Origin: Amanita rubescens
Lineage: Eukaryota > Basidiomycota > Agaricomycetes > Agaricales > Amanitaceae
Reading direction: 5' to 3'
NCBI GenBank assembly: GCA_015039365.1
Contig: WION01000010.1
Coordinates: 248,001 to 312,000 of the forward strand
Length of the DNA: 64,000 bases
The notes under the pieces were generated by a model. The model saw only the letters and a program-made list of their open reading frames with translations. It searched no databases and was not told where the DNA came from. How positions within the stretch are numbered: position 1 is the first letter of the stretch; each line of letters opens with the position of its first letter. Below are positions 1-11,900 of the stretch, piece by piece. The translations under genes and the position numbers were made by a program.

Positions 1-5
1 CGTAG

Positions 6-888
6 TTTGGAACAATATTTCCTGCCACACATATAAAACACCACTTTAACGTTTCCAATTCGTACGTTATGCGCAAAATCCAGCTTGTGCTGTTTCCTTG
101 GAAGCACAAGCCTTGGTCAAGACGCGTTCGAAGGTCAGAAGCTGGGCAGAGTGAATGGCAACCACCACGAGACGACGTAAACTCTCCCGATCTTTATATA
201 CCCCGTATGTTATATATTGTCTTTCATTCACATGGACACTGAATCTGGTAACTACAGTAATGGCGCTTGTAACATATGTCCTTCTATGCGCGTTATACTC
301 GGGTCTGAATGGCAGTTTTCATCCCAAAGTACGCAGCAAAACGACTTTTTCGATTTCTTCACCTCATCAACATTGCAGATGCTAGGCGAATCTGCATCTC
401 GTGCTCTAGGTGTCCTCACCATAGATTTTTGTTTCGTTAAACTGGGATGTTACTTCCTCAACGTGCAGGGATCGAGCCAAGTCGTGGACTTGGTAGCCTA
501 TGGCGGTTACAAGTTTGTTGGGTTTGTGTCTTCGTCTAATACATTTCTTTATTTTACTAACGCTGTTTGCAGGGTTGTCTTGGCCCTGATGGCAGGATTC
601 TTGGGGCTCCCATATGCATTGTGGTCACTCGTATTCCTCTATGCTTTTCTAGCTAATGCTTTCTTTCTGGTACGTGTGCGTATGAATACCATTTACTCCC
701 ACTAAATAACGGTCCACCAGCTCCGTTCCCTACGCTCAGTGGTCCTCCCAGACCCTTCGATCGCTGTAAACAGCTCCACAAACCCAACTACCACCGTGAA
801 CCCAGCACAACGACGCCGGAGAATCACGTTCCTTTTCCTCGTGGCAGTATGTCAGATCGTTTATATGGGCATTCTAGTTCGTGTTTGA
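6..888 (+). CDS. YIF1: YIF1/HRF1 family ER-Golgi membrane protein, 3' part
   Basis: C-terminal part of YIF1, the multi-pass partner of YIP1 that works with Rab GTPases in COPII vesicle traffic between ER and Golgi. The 5' part lies outside the window; an acceptor AG at about position 5 opens the first visible exon, which reads HHFNVSNSYV then LVLFPW. Further exons follow introns at 205-257, 329-378, 522-572 and 670-720 and give YIPLMALVTYVLL, LVAYGGYKFVG and FLYAFLANAFFL, the conserved membrane segments. The last exon ends with a membrane segment and the residues GILVRV before TGA at 886-888. All four introns are 50-53 bp. I see no break in the frame. Family identity is secure; the exact upstream acceptor is inferred. 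Confidence 0.88.
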
Positions 889-1205
889 ATGCCTTTGGAA
901 TGCCATGACATGAGCAGAGAAATTTATCACCGATCGTGATTATCTTAGACTATGCAGTAAAATATTTAAGGACCACGACGACAGTTGCTCAAGCAAGTCT
1001 CGCCTGAGACGGTGGAGATTTATTGTTACAGATATTTCTACATATTAGGATAACGGGAACGTGTGCGCAGGTCATAGGATGACGGCCGTGTGACCCGACG
1101 TATCGTCGTGACGTTCGCGCCGTTAACTAGCTTCCATCTTCCTCCTGTCCCTGGCTTCAGTTATTCTTTAGATATCCCTCTTCCGAGGACATATTACTGT
1201 ATACT
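889..1205. promoter_or_regulatory. YIF1-UBA2 intergenic spacer
   Basis: About 317 bases that should hold the YIF1 3' end and the UBA2 promoter. An AT-rich stretch around 955-1050 is the only notable composition change. I see no gene, RNA or repeat here. Confidence 0.4.
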
Positions 1206-3757
1206 ATGTCTACAGCGGAAGCACGAACGGCACACGCCAAGGCAATACTTGGTGCCGAATTACACGCCCGCCTTTCTGACACGAAAGTGTTATTAGTCGG
1301 CGCAGGCGGCATCGGATGCGAACTCTGTATGATGCGAATTCTATTTTCCAACCAATTTCTCACCACGGACGCGTGACAGTTTTCAGTGAAAAATATCGTA
1401 TTGACTGGGTTCGGAAATATTACTCTTTTGGATCTTGACACTATAGACTTGTCGAACTTGAACCGCCAGTTCTTGTTCAGAAAGAAAGATGTGAAGCAGA
1501 GCAAAGCATTGGTGAGTGTGCACGTTTCATCTCTTGTCCCAACAGTCAAATATGCGGGAAGATATATATTTGATCATTTTCTTCTCTGGAATGAAACAGA
1601 TCGCTGCACAGAGCGCATGCGCCGTTCAATCCCAATGTTCGTATCACACCTATCCACGGGAATATAAAAGAACCGCAATATGATATTGAGTGGTTCCGAC
1701 AATTCGACATTGTACTTAACGCTCTCGATAACCTAGGTAGGGCTTTACCTAGGGTTTTTCTTTAGGATCTACTTACTCCTTCTGAAAGATGCTAGAAGAC
1801 ATGTAAATAAGATGTGCATGGCGGCTGAAATACCGCTCGTGGAGTCCGGAACTGCAGGGTATTTGGGACAAGTTCAGCCTCTACTCAAGGTAAGTGATCA
1901 TGAATTGTCTACCGAGTTAGATATCAATCTCCTTAATAGGAGGTGACTGAATGCTTTGATTGCATTCCAAAACCTACGCCAAAGACGTTCCCTGTCTGCA
2001 CAATTCGTTCGACGCCAAGCCAACCTATTCATTGCATCGTCTGGAGTAAGAGCTATCTTCTTGGGTGAGTACTCTACCGACCCCCGTGTCCCGCCATGTG
2101 AATTCACATCGTACAGCCAACTTTTTGGAGAAGACGAAGATGCCGTAGGGGAGCTTGACGCTGCTGAACAGCAAGGCGAAAATGGTAATTAATTTCGTCT
2201 TTAAGATCAAACAGTTCCGTTTACGTTGCTTATTAAAGCTACCGAAATTGCTGCCCTGAGAAAAGAAGCACTTGCCTTTCAGACAGTCCGGCAGGCTCTA
2301 AACTCTCCTACCAATACCGATGCCGCAAGAACCGTTTTTCAAAAGGTGCATTCATATCATTGTCATCTTCGTACATATACTCACATCTTTAGGTGTTTTA
2401 TGGAGATATTCAGAACTTGTTGTCGATGCCGGACATGTGGCGTCATCGGAAACCTCCCGTGCCACTCGACTATGATAAGATTATGGATGGATCTTTTGAG
2501 CTGCACGCTCAGAAGGCTTCAACAAATTCTACTGCTGAAAACTGGACACGTCACCAATGGCAGGAGTAATGTTAATGGCAAGCCTAGCGCCAATGGTCAA
2601 ACGTCCGGAAGTGCAACTGCGAAGCTTAAAGACCAACGAAGCCCTGAGCCTTAAGGATAATCTCGAGCTCTTTATCTCGAGGTGCGTTTGTTCCGCGTCA
2701 ATGCCTATCACTTGCAGCTCAATTCATAAACGACAAGCACAAATCGTTTGGCCTCTCGCGTGCGCAGTGGGGAGGAGAGTATCTCCTTTGACAAGGACGA
2801 CGACGACACACTCGATTTCGTGACGGCGGCGTCAAACTTACGGTCGGCCGCTTATGGGATTGAAGTCAAGACAAGATGGGATGTCAAAGGTTCTATCTGG
2901 ATCTCTATTATCTTTCTTTTGGCTGATTATTCCGCGTAGAGATGGCAGGTAACATCATTCCAGCAATTGCAACGACAAATGCTGTCATTGCCGGCCTCAT
3001 CGTACTTCAAGCACTTCATTTCTTGCGGAAATCGTATGGAAAGTTACGAAACGTGCACATACAACTCAAGCCGGCGGTTCCACTGAGTGCCGTTACACTA
3101 TCTGCTCCTACTTCGGAGTGTGGTGTATGCAGAGATACATATACCACTGTTTTATGTGATCCGGCCAGAACATCGTTGGGAGACGTGGTTAGGGGAATCC
3201 TTGGGAATGATGAGCGTGAAGTGAGTGTTTATGAAGATAAACGGGTGTTGAGCGACCCGGATTGGGATGACAACTATGAGCGGACGTTGGAAAGTTTGAA
3301 TGTGACGCAGGGGAAATTCTTGACCATTGTGGACGAAGAAGGTGAATGGGCGAGCATCGCAGTCTCCTTGAGCACCTTACCGTAAGTCTCTCATTTCGTT
3401 TTCATTGATCTTCAGCTTAGTATTCATAGCCCTAACCATTCAATTGACGCTCCTCCATTTATCTTGCCATCACCCCTTCCGCAACCTCCGCGGAAGAAGG
3501 CGAAGCGACCCCCACCAGTGGAGACACCACCGCGCCCGTCGCTTAAGCGACCTTTGCCCACAGAAGATGAAAACGGTGTCATTGACTTGGAGCCAACACC
3601 GAAACGCGCCAGAACAAAGACCAATCTAAACAGTCGAACCAGTGGCGATAATTCAACAGCGAGCCCTAGCAAACGACGTAGATTAGAAGAAGAAGGGTTT
3701 CTCTTGATGGAAGGAGGGAGCACCGCGCTAGAGGATGATGTGATTGAAATCGACTGA
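1206..3757 (+). CDS. UBA2: SUMO-activating enzyme E1 subunit UBA2
   Basis: Catalytic subunit of the SUMO E1 (with AOS1): it adenylates SUMO, carries it as a thioester and passes it to UBC9 in the nucleus. The start ATG leads into an N-terminal ThiF/Rossmann domain with the nucleotide motif [12 protein letters not shown] and the downstream [16 protein letters not shown] signature. The catalytic cysteine is the Cys of VCTIR at about 1997-1999, inside a conserved block ending [10 protein letters not shown] ubiquitin-fold domain follows at about 2942-3380. The tail is rich in proline and basic residues and ends in an acidic DDVIEID, the usual SUMO-interacting end of UBA2. At least six short introns interrupt it. 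RAD17 starts 129 bases downstream on the same strand. Confidence 0.93.
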
Positions 3758-3861
3758 TTACTACGACCTTTTTATTGCTTTACTCTACGATCATATATCA
3801 TTATGTACTAATCAGCCTATTATTCCGCCGTGGCGGAGGTAATTAATTACTGACTATTGTC

Positions 3862-3867
3862 ACGCGT
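3862..3867. promoter_or_regulatory. MluI cell-cycle box upstream of RAD17
   Basis: The palindrome ACGCGT lies 20 bases before the chosen RAD17 ATG, next to two further CGCG-rich pieces (to about 3880). MBF-type factors bind this motif at S-phase genes in fungi. A role here is inferred from the motif and the checkpoint gene it precedes; it may lie in the 5' leader. Confidence 0.4.
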
Positions 3868-3886
3868 TACGCGACGCGCTTCAAGT

Positions 3887-6417
3887 ATGGCACCAAGAGC
3901 AACGCAGAAAACGGAGAAGCAATCTAAACTCAAGCAAAAAACGGTCAAGTTTGGCTCATTGCCGACGAGTACGACTGCTCGGACTTATGACCCTTTGACT
4001 GCTGTACGCAAGGATCTCGTGTTTGGCGAGTCAAGCCACTAAACTACGCCAGTATACAGTTCTCGGCGACACCTGATTTGACAAATATTTCAAGAAGTCA
4101 AAATGTGCGCCTAACATCGCAAAACGCTAGTAAAGGCAAGGGGAAGGCAAGGGAGGACATTATAGATCTTACTTCCGCAAGAGAGAGTACCGGTGAGTTC
4201 ATTCGCCCGTGTAATTGGCATACGTTGATGAAGGGAGCAGATGACAGACTTTGGGTTGACATTCATGAACCAACTACTGAGGCTGAGCTGGCTGTTCACA
4301 TTCGAAAAGTCGAGGACGTGAGGCGCTGGTTTACGGAAGCCTTCAACGGCGGGCCTTCTGGAAAACTTAGAAAGTACCGCGTATGTTCTCTCATCTAAAA
4401 TGTTATTCAAAAAATGTTGAATCCAGGTAGCGGATACTCGTCTTGACTGGACCTGCTGGAACTGCCAAAACAGCTACGGTCCGTGTTTTAGCACGGGAAC
4501 TAGGTTTTGAAATGCTCGAATGGCGGAATAGTATTGGTGATACATTTGCTGCGTTTGATAGTAAGCATTTTTAACTGTCGCATGTACCTGCACTTAACCT
4601 CTATCAACTCCAGACGAGCTCATGGATTATGCAAATAATGGCTCCTACGAAACGCTCATGACAAAATTTGAAACATTTTTCAACCGTGCTTCCAACTGCC
4701 AGAATTTCTTGACTTCTCTTGACGACAGTCGTCCCCTAAGCACTCAATCATCTCAACTTCCATCTTCCTCCAGTGAAGGGTCTCGAAACACATCGGGTCG
4801 GAAGATCATCCTCCTCGAAGACCTGCCGAACGTTTTGCACTTGGGCACGCAGGCGAGGTTCCATGCTGTACTTCGCTCCTTCGCAGAGACGCTATCAGAA
4901 CCACCTGTTCCTATTGTTATCATAATTAGCGATACACAGACTGTCGGTGAAGCCAATGACGAACGAGTAGCGCGAGGACGCTACCGAAACGCAGACGGAG
5001 AAGGTGTCATGGATATCAGGACGGTCCTTCCAAGGGATCTCCTAGGTGGTCCATATGTAACTTCGATAAAGTAAGAGAACCTTGTCGAGTGATGGAATGA
5101 TCATAACCGAATTGTCGATAGGTTCAACCCAATCGCTCCAACATTGCTTCGCAAAGCGCTTCAAGGCCTTGTCAATACACATTTCGCACTCAACAAGAGT
5201 GCACAACCATCCAAGGATGTCTTGGACGTCGTAGTGGAGACCGCAAATGGGGATATTAGAAGCGCCATAATGGCTCTACAGTTCGCATGTGGTGCAAGTA
5301 TTCCTAATGGAAAGACGCGGAAAAAGAGGGACGCGAAGTTGACGACCTTGATGCTGGAGTCTATCACGCGAAGAGAGCAAAGTCTAGTGCTTTTTCATCT
5401 GCTTGGGAAAGTGCTCTACAATAAGCGTAGGCTTCGTTCTTCATCGCTAAAAACAAGATACTCACCTCTATTCATAGGTAAAGGTGATCCTTCGAGTTCA
5501 TCGGCAAGCGCCAAGGATGTCCAAAAAGAGAAGATGTTAGATGCCCTGATTCCCGATCCTCCTAAGCTACCCAGGTGGTTGAGTGATCACGATCGCAGAG
5601 CTAGCAGGGTCGACGTTGATGTGCGTATATGCGATCCAGTTACTGCATGATGTATAATATAATCACTCATTTAGGCGCTATATGCAAGCACTCCTATTGA
5701 TTCTGACTTGTTCTCATTGTACATACACCAAAATTACACGGAATTCGCCACTGAAATTGAGGAGTGTGATGGAGTTGCAGATTGGCTGAGTTGGGTTGAT
5801 TCGAGTGGGGGAGAAACTGTACGTATATCTGTTATTGCACTTGCCATTTGGGATTGAACGATTTGCTTGTAGTGGTACCAAGCGAATCCATATCGATTCC
5901 ACCTTCTTACGCTAGGAACATTGCATTCGTTGCCCTCTCCTGTTCCTAGGAGAAATCAGAAGGTGGTTAAACCAGAGTTCTTCGAGTATCGTGAAAAAGA
6001 AAAGGAAGCGTGGGGAACTGTCCACGATGTCCGGAATTGGGTAGTGCGGAGAACTAACATCCACGTACGCGCTTTTTTGGGGGGGAATGAAATGTTAATT
6101 GACTGTCACCATAGGATGATGATGGCTGGAGGATATGTGCATGGACTACACCAGAGATAGCTACGGAGCTCGGAGGAGTTCTTAAAGCTTTCGATTCGTG
6201 CCAGCAATTGGGTACTAGACCAAGATCACACCAGAATTTCTCTCGAATGGTGTTTCAAAGGGATCCAGGGGCCTCTCGATACCACCATCTCGGTGAAGAT
6301 GAATTGAATCCCATCGCCGAGAAGGATCATGATGCGTGGGACGTCGGGAACAAAGGTGACAACGCTGATGAAGCCGGTGGTGGGTGGTTGGAGAACGACG
6401 ATATCGAGGAGTTTTGA
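3887..6417 (+). CDS. RAD17: Checkpoint clamp loader RAD17
   Basis: RFC1-like subunit that loads the 9-1-1 clamp at damaged DNA and starts the ATR checkpoint in the nucleus. The N-terminus MAPRATQKTEK is basic and disordered. After a conserved stretch DDRLWVDIHEPTTEAELAVH comes a Walker A, GPAGTAKT, at about 4449-4472, on an exon that opens at an AG just before CGG ATA. Walker B is ILLEDLPN at about 4807-4830, the ED form usual for RAD17. The AAA+ lid and C-terminal helical part follow across several introns, ending in the acidic WLENDDIEEF before TGA. An in-frame TTG ten codons upstream was rejected as start in favour of ATG. Gene order puts it head-to-tail with UBA2. Confidence 0.88.
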
Positions 6418-6736
6418 CATCCCTTCTCGTCGTCGTTCTGCGCAGTAATGCCCAAAATATCATTACGACGCTATCTACTTTACAAGGTATATCGCTAGTA
6501 ACGTTTTGACTGATATGCTGTAGCGATATTAAACATATATAATAAAATAAAATAATTGCGTATGAACAGAGCGATGTCACGAAGTCCAAAGCAGGTTGTA
6601 AGACGAAAGCGGCATACCTGGAAGAAAAGAAAAGAAAAAAAGTTTGGTTTTTTTGTAAGATGTAAGATCTGGAAAGGGCTACGCACAGATGATGAAAAAA
6701 TGCTTTGACAGATCAATGGGGAGTTGCATCCGATGC
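6418..6736. other. Convergent spacer after RAD17
   Basis: About 319 bases between two converging gene ends. It is AT-rich around 6520-6560 and purine-rich around 6620-6660, as expected of 3' untranslated and polyadenylation regions. No gene or RNA is visible. Confidence 0.4.
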
Positions 6737-7838
6737 TTATCGGTCCTTCAAACCGTCGACTACGGCCGTTGAGAGCGGCAAAGTTCTTCGAATTGCTGGA
6801 GTCGGTGTGGGGGTGACGTCGCTAGGAGGGCTCGGCGTCCCTGATATCAAATCCGACGACAACCCTACGTTGCTTAGATAGCTAGAAATGTTCTTCGCCG
6901 AAAGCCCAGAGAGCAATGCTTGGGCGGTGATTTTGTTAGCTTCACTATCTGATGTACTGAGCAGATTGATAAATGACGAGCGGAATGGTCGCGCTGTGTT
7001 GTGGTTGGACCAGAAAGAATCGTATGTTAGCGCAGTGCTTGAAGTGTTGGAGGTGGCAGATGAGGATGAAGGGTGCAATTTAAAGGATGTATTTGATACT
7101 GGTTGACTAGATGACGTAGGTGCTTGCGGTGCAGGATGGCTTGGATGATGGAGCGTTCCTTTCTCGCTCCATTTGACTGGATTGGTGAATAAGGAACTGA
7201 GGTTGTTGTTAGATACGTTGGGATTGGGATTTTGTTGAACAATAGCGCTGGTGGTGGTAGAAGTCCCGTCCACAGGTGGCCTGCTTGGTACATCAAGTTG
7301 CATGATAGAATCTCCTGCGTCGCATCGGGGGTGAAGATGGCAAAGGTTTTGGATTGTTCCCCTCAGACCTGGCAGGTGTGCCTACTGGGCGATGAGTCTC
7401 GGCCACCTCGTGCCTCACGTCTTGCGATGAGTTTGCTGACTCGATGTCTGGAGATGTTGTAGGTACGCCCATCGCTCTAGGTTCAGCATTTACATCGGAG
7501 ACCTTGGCCGTGGACGATGTAGGTTGTGATTTCAATCCCCGGGAATGGTGGAAATACAAATTCTCGACTTCGTTCAAATTCTGTCTTTGCTGAGTGACAC
7601 GAGTTAGAAGGAGACGAGATATACATAATAATTTCACTACCCAGCCATGTTCAACCTTTAGTTTTGCATATTGTAGACGTAGTTGAAGTTGCCGCGTCAG
7701 CTAGCAAATAGGGTCAGGAAGTAAGTCGTGAATTGGAAGATTTGAACGTACGTGAATGACCTTTGCCCTCTCTATCGAATGTTTCCTTCTCTTGTCCGAA
7801 TCGTGAGCCTGTGTGGATGAGGACGCCGTAGTGACCAT
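6737..7838 (-). CDS. Whi5/Nrm1-like small regulatory protein (tentative)
   Basis: Three exons on the minus strand. The first encodes MVTTASSSTQAHDSDKRRK and a short basic helix, the second a helical block with RLQYAKLKVEHGW, and the third continues QNLNEVENLYF. The rest is a long Ser/Thr/Pro/Asn-rich disordered tail with many SP and TP sites. A short helix with L-x-x-RL-x-x-A-x-x-KV followed by disorder resembles the GTB motif of the Whi5/Nrm1 repressors of G1/S transcription. That assignment is from motif shape only; no enzymatic domain is seen. The ATG at 7838 starts the conserved frame, though an ATG at 7925 is also open. It is convergent with RAD17 and divergent from the HAAO gene. Confidence 0.55.
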
Positions 7839-8011
7839 CGTCGGCAGCTGCGGCAGTCTGGCGAACTGCCGCGGTTGGCTTGGCTCATTGGAACACACGT
7901 GACTTAAGATAATGCTCACGTGCACACGTCTTTAGTAATGCGTCTCACATCATCCAGCCTGATCGGTTTCGGCAGGACAAGTCCCGATATGCCATCGTCG
8001 AAGCTTTCACC
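7839..8011. promoter_or_regulatory. Divergent promoter with two CACGTG boxes
   Basis: A 173-base region between two start codons pointing apart. It contains CACGTG at 7896-7901 and again at 7917-7922, 21 bases apart, the E-box bound by bHLH factors (Cbf1/Pho4 type). No clear TATA box is visible. Which of the two genes the boxes serve cannot be told from sequence. Confidence 0.45.
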
Positions 8012-8694
8012 ATGCCCATTCCTCCTCCTTTGAATTTCCCTAAGTGGCTCGCAGAGAATGGCCATCTCCTCCAGCCTCCAGTAAACAATTTCTGCCTGTA
8101 CCAGGGGAAGGACTTTACGATTATGGTGGTTGGCGGTCCGAACGAACGGAATGATTATCACGTTAATGAAACAGAAGCAAGTGACGTTTTGTACCGTTTC
8201 AGGAGTTGCTGTGCTGAGGAGCAAACTGCCAGGAATGGTTCTATCAGCACAAGGGCGGAATGCTGCTACGGGTCGTTGACGAAGGCGTCTTTCGGGATAT
8301 AAGAATTGAAGAAGGAGAAATGTTTCTATTGCCAGGCAAGGTTGCCCAGTCATCAGCTAGCGTATCTAATCTATCAGCCTATGGCAGCTAATACGCCGCA
8401 CAACCCTGTTCGCTTTGCCAACACAATTGGCATTGTCGCAGAACGCGTTAGGCCCGAGGGCTCTGTTGGTAAGATCATCGCACAATTTTTGTTAGTGGAT
8501 GCGTTGATCGACGGTAGATCGACTCCGATGGTACTGCAAATCTGGCGTACATACTGAGTCCAAAGATTATTCACGAGGCGGTGTTTCACGTCACTGATCT
8601 TGGGACACAGTTGAAACCGGAGATTCAAAGATGGATGAGTGATGAAAATCTGAGAAGATGTAAGAGTTGTTCTGTAGTTGCGGATGCCAAGTAG
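8012..8694 (+). CDS. BNA1: 3-hydroxyanthranilate 3,4-dioxygenase, with a frame break
   Basis: Fe(II) cupin that opens 3-hydroxyanthranilate on the way to quinolinate in de novo NAD synthesis; cytosolic. Conserved blocks are [28 protein letters not shown] (metal His and Glu), [53 protein letters not shown] and a final CxxC ([12 protein letters not shown]). Two introns, 8177-8232 and 8336-8387, fit only with GC donors (GCAAGT and GCAAGG). A third, 8469-8517, is GT-AG. After RWYCKSG the frame is one base out of step with the conserved C-terminus: somewhere in about 8547-8565 there is an extra base, and the uncorrected frame hits a stop soon after. Either an assembly error or a damaged gene. Confidence 0.85.
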
Positions 8695-8958
8695 TTATTA
8701 ATAGTAGTAAGATCCGATCAACCAAAAACGGGCCGCTGGGAGTCCTCACTACCATGATCCTGCTAACCCGACCCCGGACCATTTCGTTTCTTCCGTTCTC
8801 TCATCTACTTCCCCTCAGGCGACATTCCTCCACTCGCCTGAGACTTCACAATCATGTTTATCACCCTAAATACCCCAGTGCCCCTGGGTGTCATGGGAGA
8901 CGCCCAATTCTTGTTTAATTCCTCCTGGCTTATAGCCCAGAAGGCCTGGACAACAATT

Positions 8959-11900
8959 ATGTGGCTTGTTCATGCTACATTAATTCTGTTGCACATCGTT
9001 GGACGCGCATCACCATATTCCCTGACTTTCCCCTCGTCAGGTAACGGTCTGTGGTACACGACTCCGGGCAACGTGTGGGCTAGGGATTTTCTACCCGTTG
9101 GAAATGGGCGTCTAGGAGGTGGGCACGTTCTATTCGATCTACTACATCTTGGATCAAACATTCTCCAGCTATGATGCCCGGCGGCACGGTGCAAGAAACG
9201 ACTCAGTTAAACATCGAGACACTTTGGTCCGGGGGACCATTCGATGATCCAGTAAGGTCTCGTGTACACTTTTTTTTGGTTCTGATCGTTGTCAATATCA
9301 GTCCTATAACGGAGGCAACAAGCAGCCGATCGAGCTAACAAGCACAGCGCAACTGATGCAAACCATTCGCGAGACGATATTCCAGAGCCCCTCAGGGTAT
9401 ATCAAGAGTAAACTCCGCATTCTCATCTGTTCCATATCCTTGGGATGTTAATCGACGCGCAGATATCGACGGTTTGACCACGCCGCCAGGAGCATTCGGT
9501 GAGCCTGATCACATATATAATCTGGGGGTAGCTAAACATAGATTCATTAGGCTCTTACGCGGCTTCCGGTTATCTCATTTCCAACGTTAACGCGACTGGT
9601 TCCGTTTCAGATTATAAAAGATGGCTCGATCTCGATCAAGGACTTGTCCGTACCTCATGGACTCAAAGTGGGGCTTCTTACCAACGGTAGGACGCTGTGA
9701 CGTATCCAATTTTGATTTGTGTTGAAGATTATCAGGACTACCTTTTGTTCCTACAGCAGTGAAGCCTGCATAGAACACATCTCTTTATTCTCAAATTCTT
9801 TTTTTCAAGTTAGCACTCTGCCAGAACTATCCTACTATTTTTCTTCTGCTCCTGAACGTGGACTACCAACGCCCACGATCACTTGTCTAGGCTCGGATAC
9901 CCTCTCAGTCCGTGGACCAGTAACCAAATCTCCAACCAGTATGGTGTATGAACTCCTGTTCCGTGTCTCTGTTCCGCCGGGAGTGAGTCCACTCACTGTT
10001 CAATGCACCCCTCTACTGGTCAAATCTGGTGGTACCCCAAATGCAACCATAACTGTTTCGGGTGGCTACACGCCTGAAGCATGGATCACTTGGACCGGTG
10101 CAACTGATTATTCTATGGACGCTGGCGATTTCGCGCATAATTTCACTTTCAGAGGAGAAGATCCGCACGAAGCTCTGTTAGGCGCAGTATCGTTGGCTAC
10201 CACTTCATCTTATGAGACAGCTCTTGGGGATCATATATCATCGTATAATGCTCTGCTTAATGAATCATTCTCTCTTTCCTTGGGACAGACACCAAAGCTA
10301 GATGTTCCAACTGATATACTTAGAGCAAGATACCAGATCGACGTCGGAGATCCATATCTAGAATGGTTGACATTCAATCTTGGTCGATACCTCTTAGCGA
10401 GCAGTGCTCCTGGAGTGTTACCCTCGAATCTGCAAGGAGTATGGGCAGATGGTTGGTCGAATGCTTGGGGTGCTGGTACGTCTCTATTTCCTCCGAGTTT
10501 GAAGCAATACTCACCGTAAGCGCCAGACTACCGTGCGTTATCATGCCTCGCCAACCAATTTGGTGCTCAATATTTCCGTGCAGACTCCAACATTAACATC
10601 CAGATGAACTATTGGGCCGCGGAGATGACGAATCTGAATGTCGCGCGGCCTCTTTTTGATTACTTTGAGGTATGAATATGGTTATATTCTTTCCGTCCTT
10701 ACATTGGGTTATTAGAAAACATGGATCCCGCGAGGAGAATATACCGCGCATGTGTTGTATAATATCAGTCGTGGTTGGGTCACACATAACGAGGTGTGTT
10801 GTCTTATCATCAAACAAGATGAACCTCACCTTGCCGTTTCGTCTAGATGAATGTATGGCACCGTGGTCGAGTTTCTATGGTCACTAACTAACATATCCAG
10901 ATTTTTGGCCACACGGGCATGAAGGGGCCAGGAAATACAGCGACGTGGGCAGATTATCCAGGTAAGGAAGAGTGTCAAAATGCATTGCCTTGTTTAAACT
11001 TTCATCTATACAGAGTCCAATGCATGGATGGTGAGCTTGGTTCGCGCCTCCGGTGTAACGTATATTGACCCTGTATAGATGGTTCACATCTGGGACCACT
11101 TTGATTACACGAACGACGTAGCTTGGTGGCAAGCTCAAGGGTGGCCTGTGCTTAAAGTGAGCAATGTCTTATTAGTTGCGATTACAATTCAACAGTTGCA
11201 ACAGGGTGCCGCAGAATTCCACCTGGACAAACTGATACCAGATTTGCATTTCAACGATTCGACGCTTGTGGTGAATCCTTGTAACTCTCCAGAGCAATCG
11301 CCTATCACATTCGGTGAGTTAAGCGCTCGCGTGCCAAGCAGAGAGAAGTGACCGGACCATGTAGGGTGTGCTCATGCTCAGCAATTGATTTGGCAGCTGT
11401 TCAATGCGGTAGAGAAAGGATTTGCTGCATCTGGGGACACAGATCAGGCTTTTCTGCAAGGTGCTCTTGTCTTATTAATCGGTGCTATCTGTGGATGTCT
11501 GATGTTGTCCACAGAGGTCTTGGCTAAGCGTACCCAGATGGATAAGGGTCTGCATATTGGCTCTTGGGGTCAGCTGCAAGGTCAGATTTATACTCTCGTT
11601 GTGGGTTGGATTCGATCCCTCTTTAGAATGGAAGGTAGACATGGATTCTCCGACCGATAAACACCGACACCTTTCACACTTAATCGGACTGTATCCCGGC
11701 TATGCGATCGCATCGTTCGATCCGGCGTTGCAGAAGAGTGGCAACGGTTATACTAGAGAAGAGATTTTGCAAGCTGCGTCGGTCAGCTTGCTGCATCGTG
11801 GCAATGGGACAGGTCCTGACGCCGATGCTGGATGGGAGAAGGTGTGGCGCGCCGCTGCTTGGGCCCAGATGGGGGACAGCAACATGTTCTATCACGAACT

